DNA of 64,000 bases from Epiperipatus broadwayi. Its lineage: Eukaryota; Onychophora; Udeonychophora; Euonychophora; Peripatidae. A program made the translations under genes and the position numbers. Numbering within the stretch: the first letter of the stretch is position 1; each line of letters starts with the position of its first letter. The stretch is from positions 2,786,001 through 2,850,000 of the forward strand of contig JAQFVV010012446.1 in assembly GCA_028023455.1 (NCBI GenBank), in the 5' to 3' direction. A model generated the notes under the pieces. That model searched no databases, was not told the origin of the DNA, and saw only the letters and a program-made list of their open reading frames with translations. Positions 24,741-37,371 of this stretch are shown here, piece after piece.

Positions 24741-26656
24741 TTACTTTCCCCAAGTTCAGAGATTAGGTTTTAATCTTTGAACTCAGTATGTAGTCATTAA
24801 GATACCTAAGGGTTTTTATCTTTCTTTTAGCATGTCATGAATTTTGTTCCAATTCACTTGGTGCATTCTCTGGAAATGTACTGTTTGCTACTAGGGGTGA
24901 GAGCTTTTGTTCTGCCAATGGTCCCCTGACTATTATGCAGCCACTTTTCTATATGCTGTCTACCCTTGACTGGTATCAGCATACAATCAGCTTTCATAAT
25001 GCAGCCTTTGCATAATGACAGTTACTTCTGGATGTTTCATATTTCCTTGGGAAGGAAACTGGAACATTGGTTCGACCAGCCTTCCCTAAACTGTTTAATA
25101 ATCCATTGGTGGCCATCGCCCTCCTTAGTCCAATGGGCTACAATTTTATTTTTTACTCTTGATTTCGGTACATCTTTGTACAATTTGTTTATATTTCTGG
25201 TCACCATGGCCCTTCTCTGACCTGCTTTTGATAATTACTGGCTTCTGGAAAGGTTTTTTCACTATGGATATATCTACTTTACCCAAATTCTCCTTGACAC
25301 CCCTGGAAAAATTATTGTCTCTCAGGGCTATTAATTTGTTTAGTAAATTTTATTTTTATTCCCATTTCACTGAACCAGCCTCGTCCTAATATGGGATTGA
25401 TTGGGGCCTGTACTACATGTAGCGATAGTTCTATAATTTTGCCCTTACTTCCACATATTGGTGCTTCAACTATGCCCATTATTTTAATGGCATTACTATT
25501 CATATCTAATGCCTTTAAGTCAGTTTTTTATATAATGGGTCTTTTCTTACACTTGGAAGTAACAGTACATGTCAGTGATACGCTGCTCCTACTGTCAACC
25601 TCCATGAGTATTGGGTTATTCGCATATTTTAATTTTGATCATTATCCATTGTTGCCATATTTTTAATCTTAGTCATGCTTTTCCCGACCCTTCATTATAT
25701 GGTTACTATTATTAGCATAATTTCCATCTACATTGAACTGTTTTTTGCACATATTTTCCATGTACTCTCTTTTGTTGCCACATGTAATAACAGTTATTGG
25801 TCTTGTGGCCATTTACCCACAGCAAAAGCATATAAATGAATTTTTTCTGGTATCAATGTTCTCTTTACTGTTAGTGACTTTGTTTTCAATGGGGTTAAAT
25901 GTTTTACAAACTTCTGTTTGTTTTTTTCCATTCCAATTGAACTCTGCATATTTTTTTGATTACTCATTGGAATTCATAAGCTGTATTATGCTTTATGGCC
26001 TCATTGTTGTCTAAATTAGTGAACGACAGTAATTGTTGACATAGGTTGTCACTGTTTATGCCTTTAAGGAACTGTTCCAGGAGGGTCTTATCTAAAGATG
26101 AATCGTATACACAATTTCCAAAATGATCAATCAAAATCTTTTATACTTTTCTCTCAACACTGGTAGCGGTCACAGAAATGTAACCTAGCGAAATGTCTAG
26201 AGGAGAGGGATTAAAATAGTTAGACAACTGCTCTTTAAATTGATTATATGAGCTTTCTTCTGGGGTGAAGGGTGAACAAGCCTATTTGCAATTTCAATCA
26301 TCCCTTTCCCAGCAAAATATAAAATTGTCACAATTTTGTATTTATTTTTCCGATTTTATTTATGAAGAGATATTTCTCTATATGTTGGACAGATAAGGGT
26401 CAATTATTTGCCTCAGTGATGTCAAAATAACCTATAACTGATTGCAATTTTAACCAATCTTTATGCATAAATCTAACCTTTTACTTTTGATTACTAATGA
26501 TGGGTTTCAAATTTCTTTATAATTCCATTATAGTTTCAAACTTTGAACTGCCTCTGGGGTTCATATAACTTAATCTATTCGAACTGCGGGCTGCACTACT
26601 GTTATGAGCACAGACCAATGAGGTTCATATCAAGACTATGTGACTGCACCAATTGT
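24741..26656 (-). pseudogene. Internal region of Ty3-like element: gag and protease remnants
   Basis: On the minus strand, after the right LTR, comes a primer-binding-site-like TGGTGCAGTCAC (about 26640-26651), complementary to a tRNA 3' end. A gag-like segment follows (LLEQFLKGINSDNLCQQLL, about 26000-26100), then a CCHC zinc knuckle (CxxCG..NGHKTNNC, about 25780-25830) with a frame break. The aspartic protease is at about 25330-25650: its active site reads MEVDSRSSVSL instead of D(T/S)G, and it ends NPILGRGWFSEMGIKI. At 1.9 kb it is far shorter than a full element, and no RT or integrase was recognised. The element is defective. Confidence 0.7.
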
Positions 26657-27479
26657 TGTTTCTGCACTACAATACTGCCAGACAACTTATTTACAAACTT
26701 AACTATTCCAGACTAATTTAATGATAGTAATATCCCAGTAATGACCCAAATACTATTAGGTTGAGATTAAATGTAATTTAATAATAATCATCTTAGTAAT
26801 TGCTAACTAAATATTACAAATTATATATATACATCTATATACATTACATATATCCATACTCATAGATGTACAAAAATAATAATTAAGATCAATACAACCT
26901 GTATGAGTCCTAATTGGCTGTTCATATGTTTGGAAGCCAGCTCTCTGTACTTGAAGTCCCTGTGCATTCGGGCAACATTCTGCATCAGCTTATAGTCCAT
27001 GTGCACAGGTGAAGATCCAAGAATCAAATATCCTTTTCTTGATCCAATTTGCACTGAGTCCATTCATTGTTTCATTCACTAAAGCTGATTGGCTCATATT
27101 CCCATCCATCCACTCAGGTGATTCTTCCTTTCACTACTCACATGCTGGATACAAGAATTTAACCATTATACATCTGACTTTAATTAATGAGTTAATTTTT
27201 GCTTACAGTTTATAATCATGAAGAAAATCTAAACCTGAATTATTTTAATTGTTCACTATCCCATTATAATACTGCATTCTACTCTCATTAATTTAACTGC
27301 TTTTACTTTAAGAAAATAATTTTCTTTCTAATCTTACAAAGTTATAAATAACTTTTACTGCCTATTTTAAAAGGATCAGTCTTTTAAAATTATTTAATTC
27401 CTTTGTAACTTATTATTTATTTCCATTGGTAATTTATACCTATATATGATTGTGCATTTAAGCATACACAAACATGTCA
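26657..27479 (-). repeat. 5' LTR of Ty3-like retrotransposon
   Basis: The partner of 23924-24740. The plus-strand ends are TGTTTCTGC and CATGTCA, giving TG..CA termini in both orientations. Shared blocks include CAATACAACCTGTATGAGTC and ATCCTTTTCTTGATCCAATT-like text. Small open frames inside both LTRs are incidental. Confidence 0.75.
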
Positions 27480-27566
27480 AGAGTTCATAAGAAGTAGAAG
27501 AAGTGCCAAAACAGGAATTGATCCAAGGACCTCACACTCCTCTACTGTTGTGCTGAACCATGCAGG

Positions 27567-28040
27567 ATATTAGTTTGAGGATTTTAAAAAATATTTTCTC
27601 TTCCAATGATTTTTTTCAGACTGCATTTACTTTATTTAAGACATATAGATTAAATATTTGTAATATTCTTCATAATTGGAGAAATATTCCATTTATAAAA
27701 GATATTGAAATCTTGCTAACAATATGGCAGGATCAAGAAATATATTTGATAAGAAGTTATGAAAGAAGTGGGACTGTAATGAAAAAAGTATTAAAGATAA
27801 ATGAAAAAAATATAGCCAAAACAATTCGTCTTCTCTTTAAAAATTTTTATCGAAAAGTTCTATTTTCCATGAAAATAAGTGGAAGTAAACTAATTAAAAT
27901 TGATCAAAAAGAATGACTACTATTGGATAAGAGAAACGTTTAATAGAAAAAAAAACTTTGATAGGCATTTCCTTGATCCGATTAATAGTAAATTTGTGAA
28001 TTTTATATCAAATAATATTTCCTTCCTGAGTTAATGAATT
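27567..28040 (+). pseudogene. Unidentified AT-rich decayed ORF
   Basis: A frame of about 115 codons (27569-27916) stays open in sequence where stops should occur every 10-15 codons. It contains NIFSSNDFFQTAF, YRLNICNILHNWRNIP and IWQDQEIYLIRSYERSGT. A one-base frame change at about 27914 leads into DYYWIRETFNRKKNFDRHFL, open for another 40 codons. This looks like a gene fragment with one frameshift. I do not recognise the family; a transposon or viral origin is possible. Confidence 0.4.
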
Positions 28041-28672
28041 AAGATTTTTTTTTTTTCATTCATTGCCAGTTGAATTCTTCAACATCTGTATGGTCAGAAA
28101 CAACTAAATATTTAGATCTGAATTTTAATAAAATAATTAATCAATAAATAAAAAACCCATACTAATCAGTAATTATTAAAGACCAAAAATGTAAAAGACT
28201 TTATACGTAAAATTAATAAATACAGAATTCCACATATATCTAGAAGTAAAATGTTGAACAATTTTAATAGTGAATGCAAGCAAACAAAGATCTGATGAGA
28301 TCCAAAAAGAAGTAGGCAAAAAAAAAAAATCATGCTAACTATAGGATAGTCAAATATATAAAAATCAATGTTTATTTTTTTAAACATTTAAGGAAACATT
28401 TTATAGGGAAAAAATTAATTGAAAAGAGACTCTTACTTCTTTGAGAGGAACCAAGAAAGTCAGATTCCTAATCTTCATTCCATAAATTCTTGTCATTACA
28501 GTTGTTATATTCATATGATAAAAAAAATATAAAAGGAATACTCACAAACACAGATCATTTGATGAGGTTTATTGACTTTTATTTCTGAGTTTAAGGTCAA
28601 AAAACATCCACGATCTTAAGTCTCAAATGTCTGATAATACTCAACTAAAACATTAGTTGAATTTACTTGAAG

Positions 28673-28978
28673 ACATGATGCATGTTGTATTTTTATATTG
28701 GACTATTTCCATCATCTAATATGCGTATCAAATGTCTTTAGAAAAATTAAGTTTATTTAAATATTCCAAATACATTCAAGTGTTAGTAATAGCACATCCA
28801 ACAGGTTAGTATATGTTTGATGTGCTATTACTAACACTTGAATGTATTTGGAATATTTAAATAAAATTACATTTTTCTAAAGACATTCAATACCCATATT
28901 AGATGATGGAAATAGTCCAATATAAAAATACAACTAGAACACCATCATCACAAACCTTCAGGAAAACATGATGCATGT
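28673..28978 (+). mobile_element. Palindrome-plus-tail element, family Q, copy 2
   Basis: Flanked by a perfect 13-bp repeat ACATGATGCATGT (28673-28685 and 28966-28978). Arms TTTTTATATTGGACTATTTC and its complement pair over about 120 bp, meeting near 28813. The tail CACCATCATCACAAACCTTC is one-sided and shared with the copy at 22545-22866. Confidence 0.7.
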
Positions 28979-29039
28979 AGGCAAATAGAGACCTTGTACA
29001 GTTATGACAGACAAAATTAAATTGAAACTTTCATTCGGT

Positions 29040-31920
29040 GGTATATAGAAAGTTGTCACCCAAGAAAACTGTTGATAACAGATGATTGAATGAGTTTATA
29101 TCTGGTATAATATTTATCGATGATCTTTTTAGTTATATATAATTGCAGATCTCTTTCAAGTGAATGAAGACTCTATGAATATTAGATAGTTCTCTTTCCA
29201 TTATGAACTTAATGAAGTAAAAGGAAATGGTGAAGAGATAATTAATCTGAAAAATGGACATGGACTTTACTGCACTGTTGAATTGAAATCATTTACATAT
29301 GAATGTCATATTATGATGATTGATGGTATATCAGACAATGTCAAAGTTAATTGTAGAACCTAATGGAGGATACTAAATATGGATAATTTAGTTTACATCC
29401 CCAAGAAGTTCCATTGACATGGAAGAAGTGAGGATTTTCATACAGATTTATATAGAATGTTTTGATCAGAAAAATGACATCTTATAACTATGAAGAGAAA
29501 ATTTATGCTAAACTTAGAAAATGATTGAAAGATAAAAATAGTTTAAGTAAATTTGATTATGGAGATAAAAATGATAGAAGATATAGACTTGTGGAATATG
29601 CAGGTAAAAAAACCCTTCTGTGCTATGAATTCTCTTTTGAAAAAAATGCTAAGTAGAAATGGATTTGGAAATGTCCAAATAAAGATAAAGCAAAATTGGA
29701 TTACACTTTGGTTAACATTAAATATATATTTCAAGATTATGATGTGTTTAATAGATTTAACACAAGAGATGATTATCAAATAGTTATAAGGTATGTGTTA
29801 CTGCAAAACTAAAGAAAAAAAAAACTATTAATAGTTATACTAATGAATTTAAAATTGAATATGCAAACCATTTTAAAATATTAACAGATTTAAAAGATAT
29901 CTCAGACTTAATAAGATCAATAAAATATCAGGCATATAAACATCTAGTACAAAAAATAATAATAATAATTCACCAGTAAATTTCCAATAGAGGAGAAATG
30001 AATATCTTGAATTCTATAAAAAGGTATGGAAAAGAATTTAAGATTACATTAAGAAATACAACTACAAAGCAATAAGCAAAACTGTAGAAAACAACAAAAG
30101 CCTCAAATGTATAAAATAACATCTTAATATTGAGAGAGAAATTGTTTGGTCAACAAAAAAAAAAAAAAATGGCACTGTGACCAAAAAAAAGATGACACCA
30201 TTAAGTGTGCGGAAAAATTGTATAGTAATAAAGAACAGGAAATCAAAATAACTCCTGCAATTATTCCAATACATTTTGAAAATGCCAAATGATTTATAAA
30301 AAAATAAAAAAGCTCCAGGAAATGATGGAATTATTATAAACATTTTTAAAAAAGCAAGTGAAAAAATAGAGAAATGTTGGAAAAGCTAAGTAATAAATGT
30401 TTAAGTTAAATATATGTAACAGATAATTGAGAAAATACAATAACAGCAATGATATTTTTAAAATGGTAAAAATAAAGATATTACAAACTTGTCAATCTTT
30501 TGTGGTTTCTACATGAATTTTTACTAAAATCATTATATATCTTGTCTACTGAGTACTTTGGATTTGAAGCAGTCAAAAGAACAAGCTGAATTTAAAAATG
30601 ATTATAGAAAAATTTCATCCAAGCTTTTAAAAAAAAGAATATGAGTTTCTATTATGCTTTAGATTTGTAGATTATGCTTTAGATTTTTTAGATTTCTAGA
30701 TTATGGAAAGCATTATTTATAAGCATTTCCACAATGATTAAAGCGTTGGATTAAAATATAGACCCAAATGTTAGCAAATTTTAAAGAATATTTATCAAAA
30801 TGTAATAGCAGTGATTAGATTTCATAGTGACTTTATCTTTCTAAACTTTTATAGGAGAGTAGTTAAGTTACTTAGATTTCAGATGTTATGCATGTTTTGC
30901 AAATACAGGCAGTTCTCGACTTTCATACATTCTACTTTCATATAATTCCCTATTTCATATGAAGAGCAATAAAAATAAACATAGCATTTTGTGGAACATT
31001 TCATCAAGAAAAAAAAGAAGGGAACAATTTGACTATTTATTGATAAATTTATAAAGAAAACAATAGATACTAATCAAAAGAGTGTTATTTATGTATATGC
31101 TAATACACCTCATTAAAAAATAAATATTTTAAAAACACTTTTTGATGTTTTTTTTTTACATTGCTCTATTTTCGTACATTTCAACTTTCATACACATTTT
31201 AGGAACCAATTATGCATGAAAGTCAAAGACCGCCTATAATGCTTATAAAAGCTATCACATAAATGCAAGAAAGTATAACTAAAAATAAATGCTAAAAAGA
31301 TTAAAGTGTATGACTAACGGCTTTCTAAAAAAGAAATAAAGATTGATAGTAATCAGTTAGAAAAAGTTAACCATGGTTAAATTATTAATATAAAAAAAAA
31401 GTATGAATGAAATTGATCATCAAATTAAACTTGGATGGAATGTTTTGACAGAAATAATTTAATATAAAAGAGAATATGCCAATGTGTTTGAAAAATATAT
31501 CTTTTGAAATGTGTTTTTCTAGTATGAATTTGAGACATATACTTAATAAAAAGGAATAGAGATTTTGGACATTACAATGAAATAATAAAAAATATGTGCT
31601 AGAAAAATAATAATGATTGAAAGTAAATAATATATGCCTGAGGAAAAGACAGGAACAACATCAATGAAAAAATTAAAAAGTTGAGATGGAGTTGGAATAA
31701 AAATGGCTAGAGATGTGAACTATTAAAATACATGTCAAACAATTGTAAAAAAAAAAAAAAACTAGAAGCACCTGTAAGATGAATAAGAAAATTTGCAGTA
31801 ATAATATGGACAAGCTATGATTAAAAAGAACCTTGAATTTGAAAAGATATTCATTTTGCAGTGGATAATGATTTAAAGTAATGAAGCAATGATTAGTTTT
31901 GTATAGTAAATATATGTAAA
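29040..31920 (+). pseudogene. RTE-like LINE, endonuclease and RT, decayed
   Basis: Shifting plus-strand frames read through an RTE-type polyprotein. Endonuclease: FDYGDKNDRRYRLVEYAGKK, then LDYTLVNIKYIFQDYDVFNR with TRDDYQIV (about 29540-29790). RT: KAPGNDGIIINIFKKASEKI (about 30305-30365), QAEFKNDY, LLCFRFVDYALDFLD (usual FIDYxKAFD). After the nested MITE come EIDHQIKLGWNV and EKIKKLRWSW (usual RIxxLRWxWAGH). Many stops are present. The strand is opposite to CPT1. Confidence 0.75.
30906..31234. mobile_element. MITE with TA target site, inside the RTE LINE
   Basis: Ends CAGGCAGTTCTCGACTTTCA on the left and, inverted, GGCGGTCTTTGACTTTCATG on the right, with TA at 30904-30905 and 31235-31236. 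The LINE reading resumes after it. About 329 bp, no ORF; it fits a Tc1/mariner-type non-autonomous element. Confidence 0.65.
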
Positions 31921-31970
31921 CCAAACTAAATTTTTATTTTTTTTTAGTTTGTGATTTTTTAAAATATTGA

Positions 31971-32185
31971 TAACATATTATATAAACAGAGCAAAACTCT
32001 CCATACAGTATTGCCACCTGTGCTAAACAGAGTAATCAATGGATGCCAGAAGGCTTGTGCATTGATTACTCTGTTTAGCACAAGTGGCAATACTGTATGG
32101 AGAGTTTTGCTGTGTTTATCAACAATTAATGTGCTAGTATAGGAAATGTGATCATGTGATGCTTAATGGTTTAACATATTATATA
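31971..32185 (+). mobile_element. Palindrome-plus-tail element, family P, copy 2
   Basis: A perfect 14-bp direct repeat TAACATATTATATA lies at 31971-31984 and 32172-32185. The palindrome (31985-32118) has arms AACAGAGCAAAACTCTCCAT with the complement at the right. A tail of about 52 bp (AATGTGCTAGTATAGGAAAT...GCTTAATGGTT) follows. The same tail, inverted, is in copy 1 at 15010-15063. Confidence 0.75.
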
Positions 32186-32195
32186 CAAATATTAA

Positions 32196-32394
32196 CATAT
32201 TCAAATTTGCATAAAGAAATGGTTTCTTCCTTCTTTATAACCTAAAGCTGAGTGCACTTTTAATGAAGGTCCCCATAATCATAATCAGAACTGTGATTAT
32301 AATGAACTTCACCAAAAGTGTACTCAGCTTTAGATTATAAAGAAGAAAAAAATCATTTTGTTGAGTAGATGAACAAATGTATGCAAATTTGAAT
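32196..32394. repeat. Palindrome
   Basis: The outer arms are ATTCAAATTTGCATA and TATGCAAATTTGAAT, and the inner arms CTAAAGCTGAGTGCACTTTT and complement. The centre lies near 32290. It starts about ten bases right of the family-P element's flanking repeat. An 8-bp AATATTAA occurs on both sides (32188, 32421), but in such AT-rich DNA this is weak. Confidence 0.55.
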
Positions 32395-32799
32395 TACAAA
32401 AACAAATGAAGGGTAAAATCAATATTAAATTTTACCATATGTACAAAGGAAAGTTTAAATTACAAAGACATCAGGTTACAAAACTAAATCCATAATTAAT
32501 CTATAATAACTTCAATAATGAGTGTTCATGAGAAATGTTACTGACAATAAAAGTTCAAGCTATGAGAACCAAAATAGATTTCCAAGTTTTAATTAGAGAA
32601 TACTCTTTCAAATTCAGGAGGCCTATCATGCTTTTGATCTAAAAATATATTTAGTATGAATATAAAAAATTCTAAAATTATATTAACTGCTGTCACTATA
32701 AACTAATTCTAATAGATGATCTTGACCAATATAATCCTCCATGAATGCATGCTACTGGCACTAATTTAATGCTTACAAAATTTAAAAACTTTTACTATT

Positions 32800-32935
32800 T
32801 AGTTTATTTATATAATTTATTTTATAGTAATTTTAAATATTATATATATCTTTATATATATATATAATAGAGATTTAGTTTATTTATATAATTTATTTTA
32901 TAATAATTTTAAATATTATATATATATAACAGAGA
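32800..32935. repeat. AT-rich direct duplication, period ~76 bp
   Basis: TAGTTTATTTATATAATTTA followed by TTTTAAATATTATATATA occurs twice, separated by (TA)n. This is a simple local duplication. Confidence 0.6.
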
Positions 32936-33369
32936 TTGAACTTCAAGATTACAAAATGGTCAATAATCTTTTAAAACTTTAATCCTTCTGATCATGTCAT
33001 GGAAGAAAAATATAATAAAATTTATTCATCTTTAAATTTATTGCATGACTAAATTTTTATATTATTTCTTTATAATTCAATAAATATTAGATTAGAATAA
33101 TAAAAACATTAACGATGAACTATATAATTATTTTAAAATTAAAAAAAAAGCGGTAACAGAAACAAACAGGAAAAAAAAAGTATTATCTTCAAATCATATT
33201 TTGCAATTATTAAAGCTTGGTGGCAAGGTTGCTTGCATGATTATTTATTAATATTTAACAAAAATGCTTACAACGTTATAATTAAATTACATCATTTGCA
33301 TGTGGGCCATAATAATAATTGCAAACATTCAGACTTTATAATTTTTTTTATAATACCTTAACACTACAT

Positions 33370-34870
33370 ATTACGTGAAGTAAAGTGATTTCTCTTTAGA
33401 TGAGATCTGAAGTTTCTGAGCATAGGCCAGTAATCTCCTTTAATCAAATAAAACTTTTATTCCTCTAAAACTGTTTTAAAACATTGTAAATCCATCTATT
33501 TGTTTTCTCCTATTATCCCCTTCCAACCTATAATCACCAAATTATTCTACCAGCACTGGCATATTTCTTGTCCCATTTTTATAAAAACTGTTTCATTCTT
33601 CCAATATTGTACACATATATTCCACATTCTTGTCATAAAAAAGTCTATTTCTTTTGCTTCCTACACCTTTGTTTTTTCTATTATCTTACAATTTATTGTG
33701 GTCTTCATTTAACATCCTATATTAAATGTTCAACATTCTTTCTTTCATCTCCACATTGACCACATCTACAGTTTGGATTTTCACTTTATTTTTGCCATCT
33801 TTCTCGTGCCTTTGCATTAAAAAAGGTACACTATCTAATGCTATCATATATCCTTTCACATTTTATAAATTTTTTATCTTATAAATCTCTAAACAATTTT
33901 TAATTATTTTCGATAACTCTATTTCTTTTTCTTTAATTCATCTTTCCTCTTTCCTTACCTATCGCTAGGGTTTATTTGCAATATTTTCTCTATACATTTA
34001 ACCCACTTTTTAGTAATATATTTAGAAATAAATCCCCTACTTATTTATATTGTAAAACCATTCTAGCTCATGGTATTTGTTGCTCTCTCTATGTAATTCA
34101 ATTATACATTAGTTTTCCTAAATTATTATCATTCATATATTGGGCTTTCAAATATTTTTAATTTGATTTTAATTTCCTTCATTACAAAAAAATAAATGCA
34201 TAGCATTTCTCTTTGAATAGCCTTATTCATCAACCAATGTGTATATGTATACTGCTTTTTGAATTCTATCCAAAATTTTTGAATTTAGAATGTTCATTTT
34301 CTAAATGTTAAAGCAAATATTTCTTTCCACAAAATTACAGATTTTAATCAATACATCAATTGTTTATATAATTTCTTTTTCCCCCATTTAATAGTTCTTA
34401 AAGATAAATATTCCCTATTTTTCACATCTTTCTGTTTATTTTTCCTATTAATTACTACCATCTTAGATTTTTTTCCATTAAGTTTAATATTCATATTTAT
34501 TTCTATTTCTACACACTTTTCTAATACCAATTTTTTTATCATTTGCACTAATTTTTTTTTAAAAAAAACCATATTCACTCACACAAAAAAGCCACCATAC
34601 TATGTATTATTCTCTATTTCTCACTATCGGAATTTCCATACCCAAACTTTCCATCCCAATTTCCAATTCACATTAGATATAAAGTAAATTCGCTGTTTTC
34701 AAAATTCCGAATCTATTCTTATATTTTCAGGATTTCTTTTCAATCTATTCATAGCCATTTTAACTTGTAAATTTCCTATATTGAAACACATTATAAACAT
34801 TTACTTTTTTTACAACTAAGGAATGATGAATAAATTATATCATATCTGTCTCTCTGAATCTCATCCATGA
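33370..34870 (-). pseudogene. LINE 3' half, decayed
   Basis: The minus strand carries an RT segment at 34348-34578 (LVLEKCVEIEINMNIKLNGK then KSKMVVINRK, the KxKxMVV block after the palm). Farther 3' comes a Cys/His tail near 33740-33800 (CRCGQCGDERKNVEH) typical of LINE C-termini. The 3' end at 33370-33420 resembles 34915-34970. The pyrimidine-rich plus strand gives many meaningless open frames. Confidence 0.55.
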
Positions 34871-34899
34871 TTTTATACTTTTTTTTGTTGAAGTTCCTT

Positions 34900-35700
34900 G
34901 GTGTGATACAATATAAAATGGCTTCTCCTTAGACAAAATCAGAAGTTTATGTGCGTAGACCATACACCCAGAAACTTATCACCATAGCAAAACATATCTA
35001 CTTTTTATTTTTTATCAAACCATTTTTCCATTCCTACTTCATTTTTTTTCTTATCTTATTCCACTTTAATCAAAACTTTTATTAATTATATTATTCTAAT
35101 GTCATTTTCTCATTTTAATTTTTAAAAAAAATCATAAAATCTTAATTTTATTTTTCTTACTCCTCAAAAAATTTGCTGATTTTTTTCGTAAATACTACAC
35201 TCCACCAGAAATAAATGTGCAGAATTCTGTACCCCATCCCGTATAAGTCTCCCATTTATAACCAACATTTTTATTGGGTTTTTATCTCCTTTTCTGGTAT
35301 CTAAAGTTCCTATCCATACACACAAAAAACAATAAGCTCTCTCCAGTATTATTGCATATCCTTCCATATTTTACACACTTTTTATTCTTATATAACTCTA
35401 AACAATTTTATTATCCATATTCATTTTTTATAACTCCACTTTTTTTCTAACCAACTTATCCATTCTCTTCCCCCATTCTTCATAATTAATAAAATCTCTA
35501 TAGGATTCTCTTTTCAATATCTTATATAATTTGTATTCTTGAGAACTTCAAACTATTTTTTTTTAATTCATATTCATTTTTTGCAATTCTGCATCTTTTT
35601 GTCTAATCAATTTAGTTATTTTCTTTTTCCATCCCTCATAATTATGTACTTATAAAATATTCCCTATATATTTATTCTATATGTAGAATAAACATGAAGA
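34900..35700 (-). pseudogene. LINE 3' end, second related copy
   Basis: The minus-strand frame at 35164-35367 ends GVQNSAHLFLVECSIYEKNQ, matching the (E)xxEHFLLECxxYxxxR tail of LINE polyproteins. Its 3' sequence CTTCTGATTTTGTCTAAGGA (minus) pairs with the neighbour's 3' end. The two copies therefore lie head to tail on the same strand. Confidence 0.5.
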
Positions 35701-36059
35701 ATATTAGTAAATAAAAAATTTTAATAACTCCATTACTAAATGCAATAAATTAAAGCTAGTATAAAGATCATTTCATACATGAGCAAACATTGAAAACATT
35801 AATTAAGGTTATAGTTAATGTTTTCTCTATGCATGAAGTAGTGTACGTGCCTTTAATTTATATATATATATTGTAATGGGAATTCCTTTTGTCCTTCAAT
35901 ACTTGTCGACTTTTTAATTTTTAAAAACTTTCTAATTATTTATTTTATTTTATAAAATCATATTATTTTGCAAAAAGACTTTTTGAAGACCCGTTACTCA
36001 AGCAGGAGAGTAAATATGATTAATACTTACATATCAATCATACCCCTGGTCAGACTATG

Positions 36060-36245
36060 ATTTAATAAAATATTAAACCGACAGTCATCTTTCCAGATCG
36101 ATGTAGCTCCCCGGCTGCATGAAACATGTCATGGGGAAATTCATAACAGATTTATAACCCAGGGCGCCATCCAATACTTAGATTGGAACCCATGAGATAT
36201 CACTAGCACGTTCCACGCGCTTGACCCATGGCTAGTTCTTCACAT
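36060..36245 (-). mobile_element. Candidate tRNA-derived SINE, family 3
   Basis: A GC-richer island. On the minus strand TAGCCATGGGTCAAGCGCGT resembles box A and CTCATGGGTTCCAATC resembles box B, about 35 bases apart, followed by a unique body with GGATGGCGCCCTGGG. It is a single copy in this window, so family status is inference. Confidence 0.4.
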
Positions 36246-37270
36246 GAGACCGGTTACACATTTGCTTATGAATGGAGAGAGAGACAGAAAAATGACATTA
36301 ATAACTTAAACAAAATTTATTTTAAAACAAATGATAATAATTATGAATGTAATAATAATAAGACGTAATTAAAATATAAACACATAAGAAATATTATACG
36401 TTTAGCAAATTTTGCATGCTTAGGATAACGAATAAAATTTAAAAGTTTTAATCCTGATATCAATAAATATTTATAGGGCTGCTTTTGGAATTTATTTGTC
36501 ATTTCAACATTGTCTTTGATAGGCAGTTTAAATAGTTTTTGGGCTCCATGGTAGGCATCATAGTTCTTGGATTTTTTGTAGTTGAGTGATCACCCCTTTG
36601 TCCTCGGATCCGTTTAGCTTCTTGGTCCTGGCATTGGTATTTCTAACTTAAAGGCAGCTTCTTGGTTTCTTGTTCTTGGTGTGCCTGGTTTACATAATTT
36701 TCACTTAATTTAGTAGGGCAGGTTGAAACTTTGGCAGAAGGCGAGTCAGAGCAATTTATTACAGCATTTTGCTAAATGCCATGTGCTGAACTGACTCTCT
36801 GAACTTAACTTCAAACTTAACTTAACTCCAACTGAACTCAAGACAATAGAGAATGTGTGCCTTTTATATTACTCTGCCCATCTTTGCTCGAGTTTTAACT
36901 GCGTTATCAACACATTTTATCTCAAAAAAAAATTATAATTTACATTTCTTTATTTTCTGTTTTTTAATTTTTATTACAGAGATTAGAATTAGTTGAACTA
37001 ATCAGTCTGGAATTTTAATCTCCAGAGCCTGATTATTTTTGTACAAACTATTTTAATTAATCGTAAGAAACTTTTTATTATTTTAATTAAAAACACTTTT
37101 TTCTTAAAGAGTATTTTTGACAGGTCATAATATACAAAAGAAAGACAAGTTATAATTATTAATTTCTAACTTATCTCTAAATTTTTCCTCTACTTTATTT
37201 TTTTAACTATTGAATTATGATTACTGTAAATTTATATATATATTTTAATAAAAAAAAAAAACTAGTCAAG

Positions 37271-37371
37271 CATTGGTGGTCGAGTGGTCAGCGCAGCTGC
37301 CTTACAAGCAGTTGTCCCGGGTTTGCGGGTTCGCTTCCTGGCCGATGCTTTGACACATGAAAAAAAACTAC
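37271..37371 (+). mobile_element. tRNA-derived SINE, family 1, copy 3
   Basis: The best-preserved copy: TTGGTGGTCGAGTGGTCAGC (box A), CTGCCTTACAAGCAG (anticodon arm, UAC), CGGGTTCGCTTCCTGGCCGA (box B) and the end GATGCTTTGACACATG followed by an A run. AAAAAAAACTAGTCAAG before and AAAAAAAACTACAAG after may be the target duplication. Confidence 0.75.

Larger units (their letters stand above)
23901..27568 (-). mobile_element. tRNA-derived SINE, family 2, split by an LTR retrotransposon
   Basis: The SINE tail (TAGCTTTATTACTTGGGAGT on plus, 23901-23923) and the SINE body (GAGTTCATAAGAAGTAGAAG onward, 27481-27568) are the two halves of one copy. The LTR element at 23924-27479 sits between them. 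The head on the minus strand reads CATGGTTCAGCACAACAGTA, with box B-like GGATCAATTCC. The junction repeats GAGTTTA / GAGTTCA look like the target duplication. Confidence 0.7.

Noticed and set aside
24966-26014. Several overlapping plus-strand open frames, some with hydrophobic stretches
   Set aside because: They are antisense to the gag-protease region of the minus-strand LTR element, which has recognisable motifs; the plus-strand frames do not.
33500-33760. Plus-strand frames rich in Phe, Ser and Ile
   Set aside because: They are pyrimidine-rich antisense of a decayed LINE; no initiation context, splice structure or family resemblance.
37271-37371. Possible tRNA-Val gene
   Set aside because: The anticodon arm folds, but acceptor and T stems do not pair, and other copies share the same non-tRNA 3' extension, so it is a SINE head.
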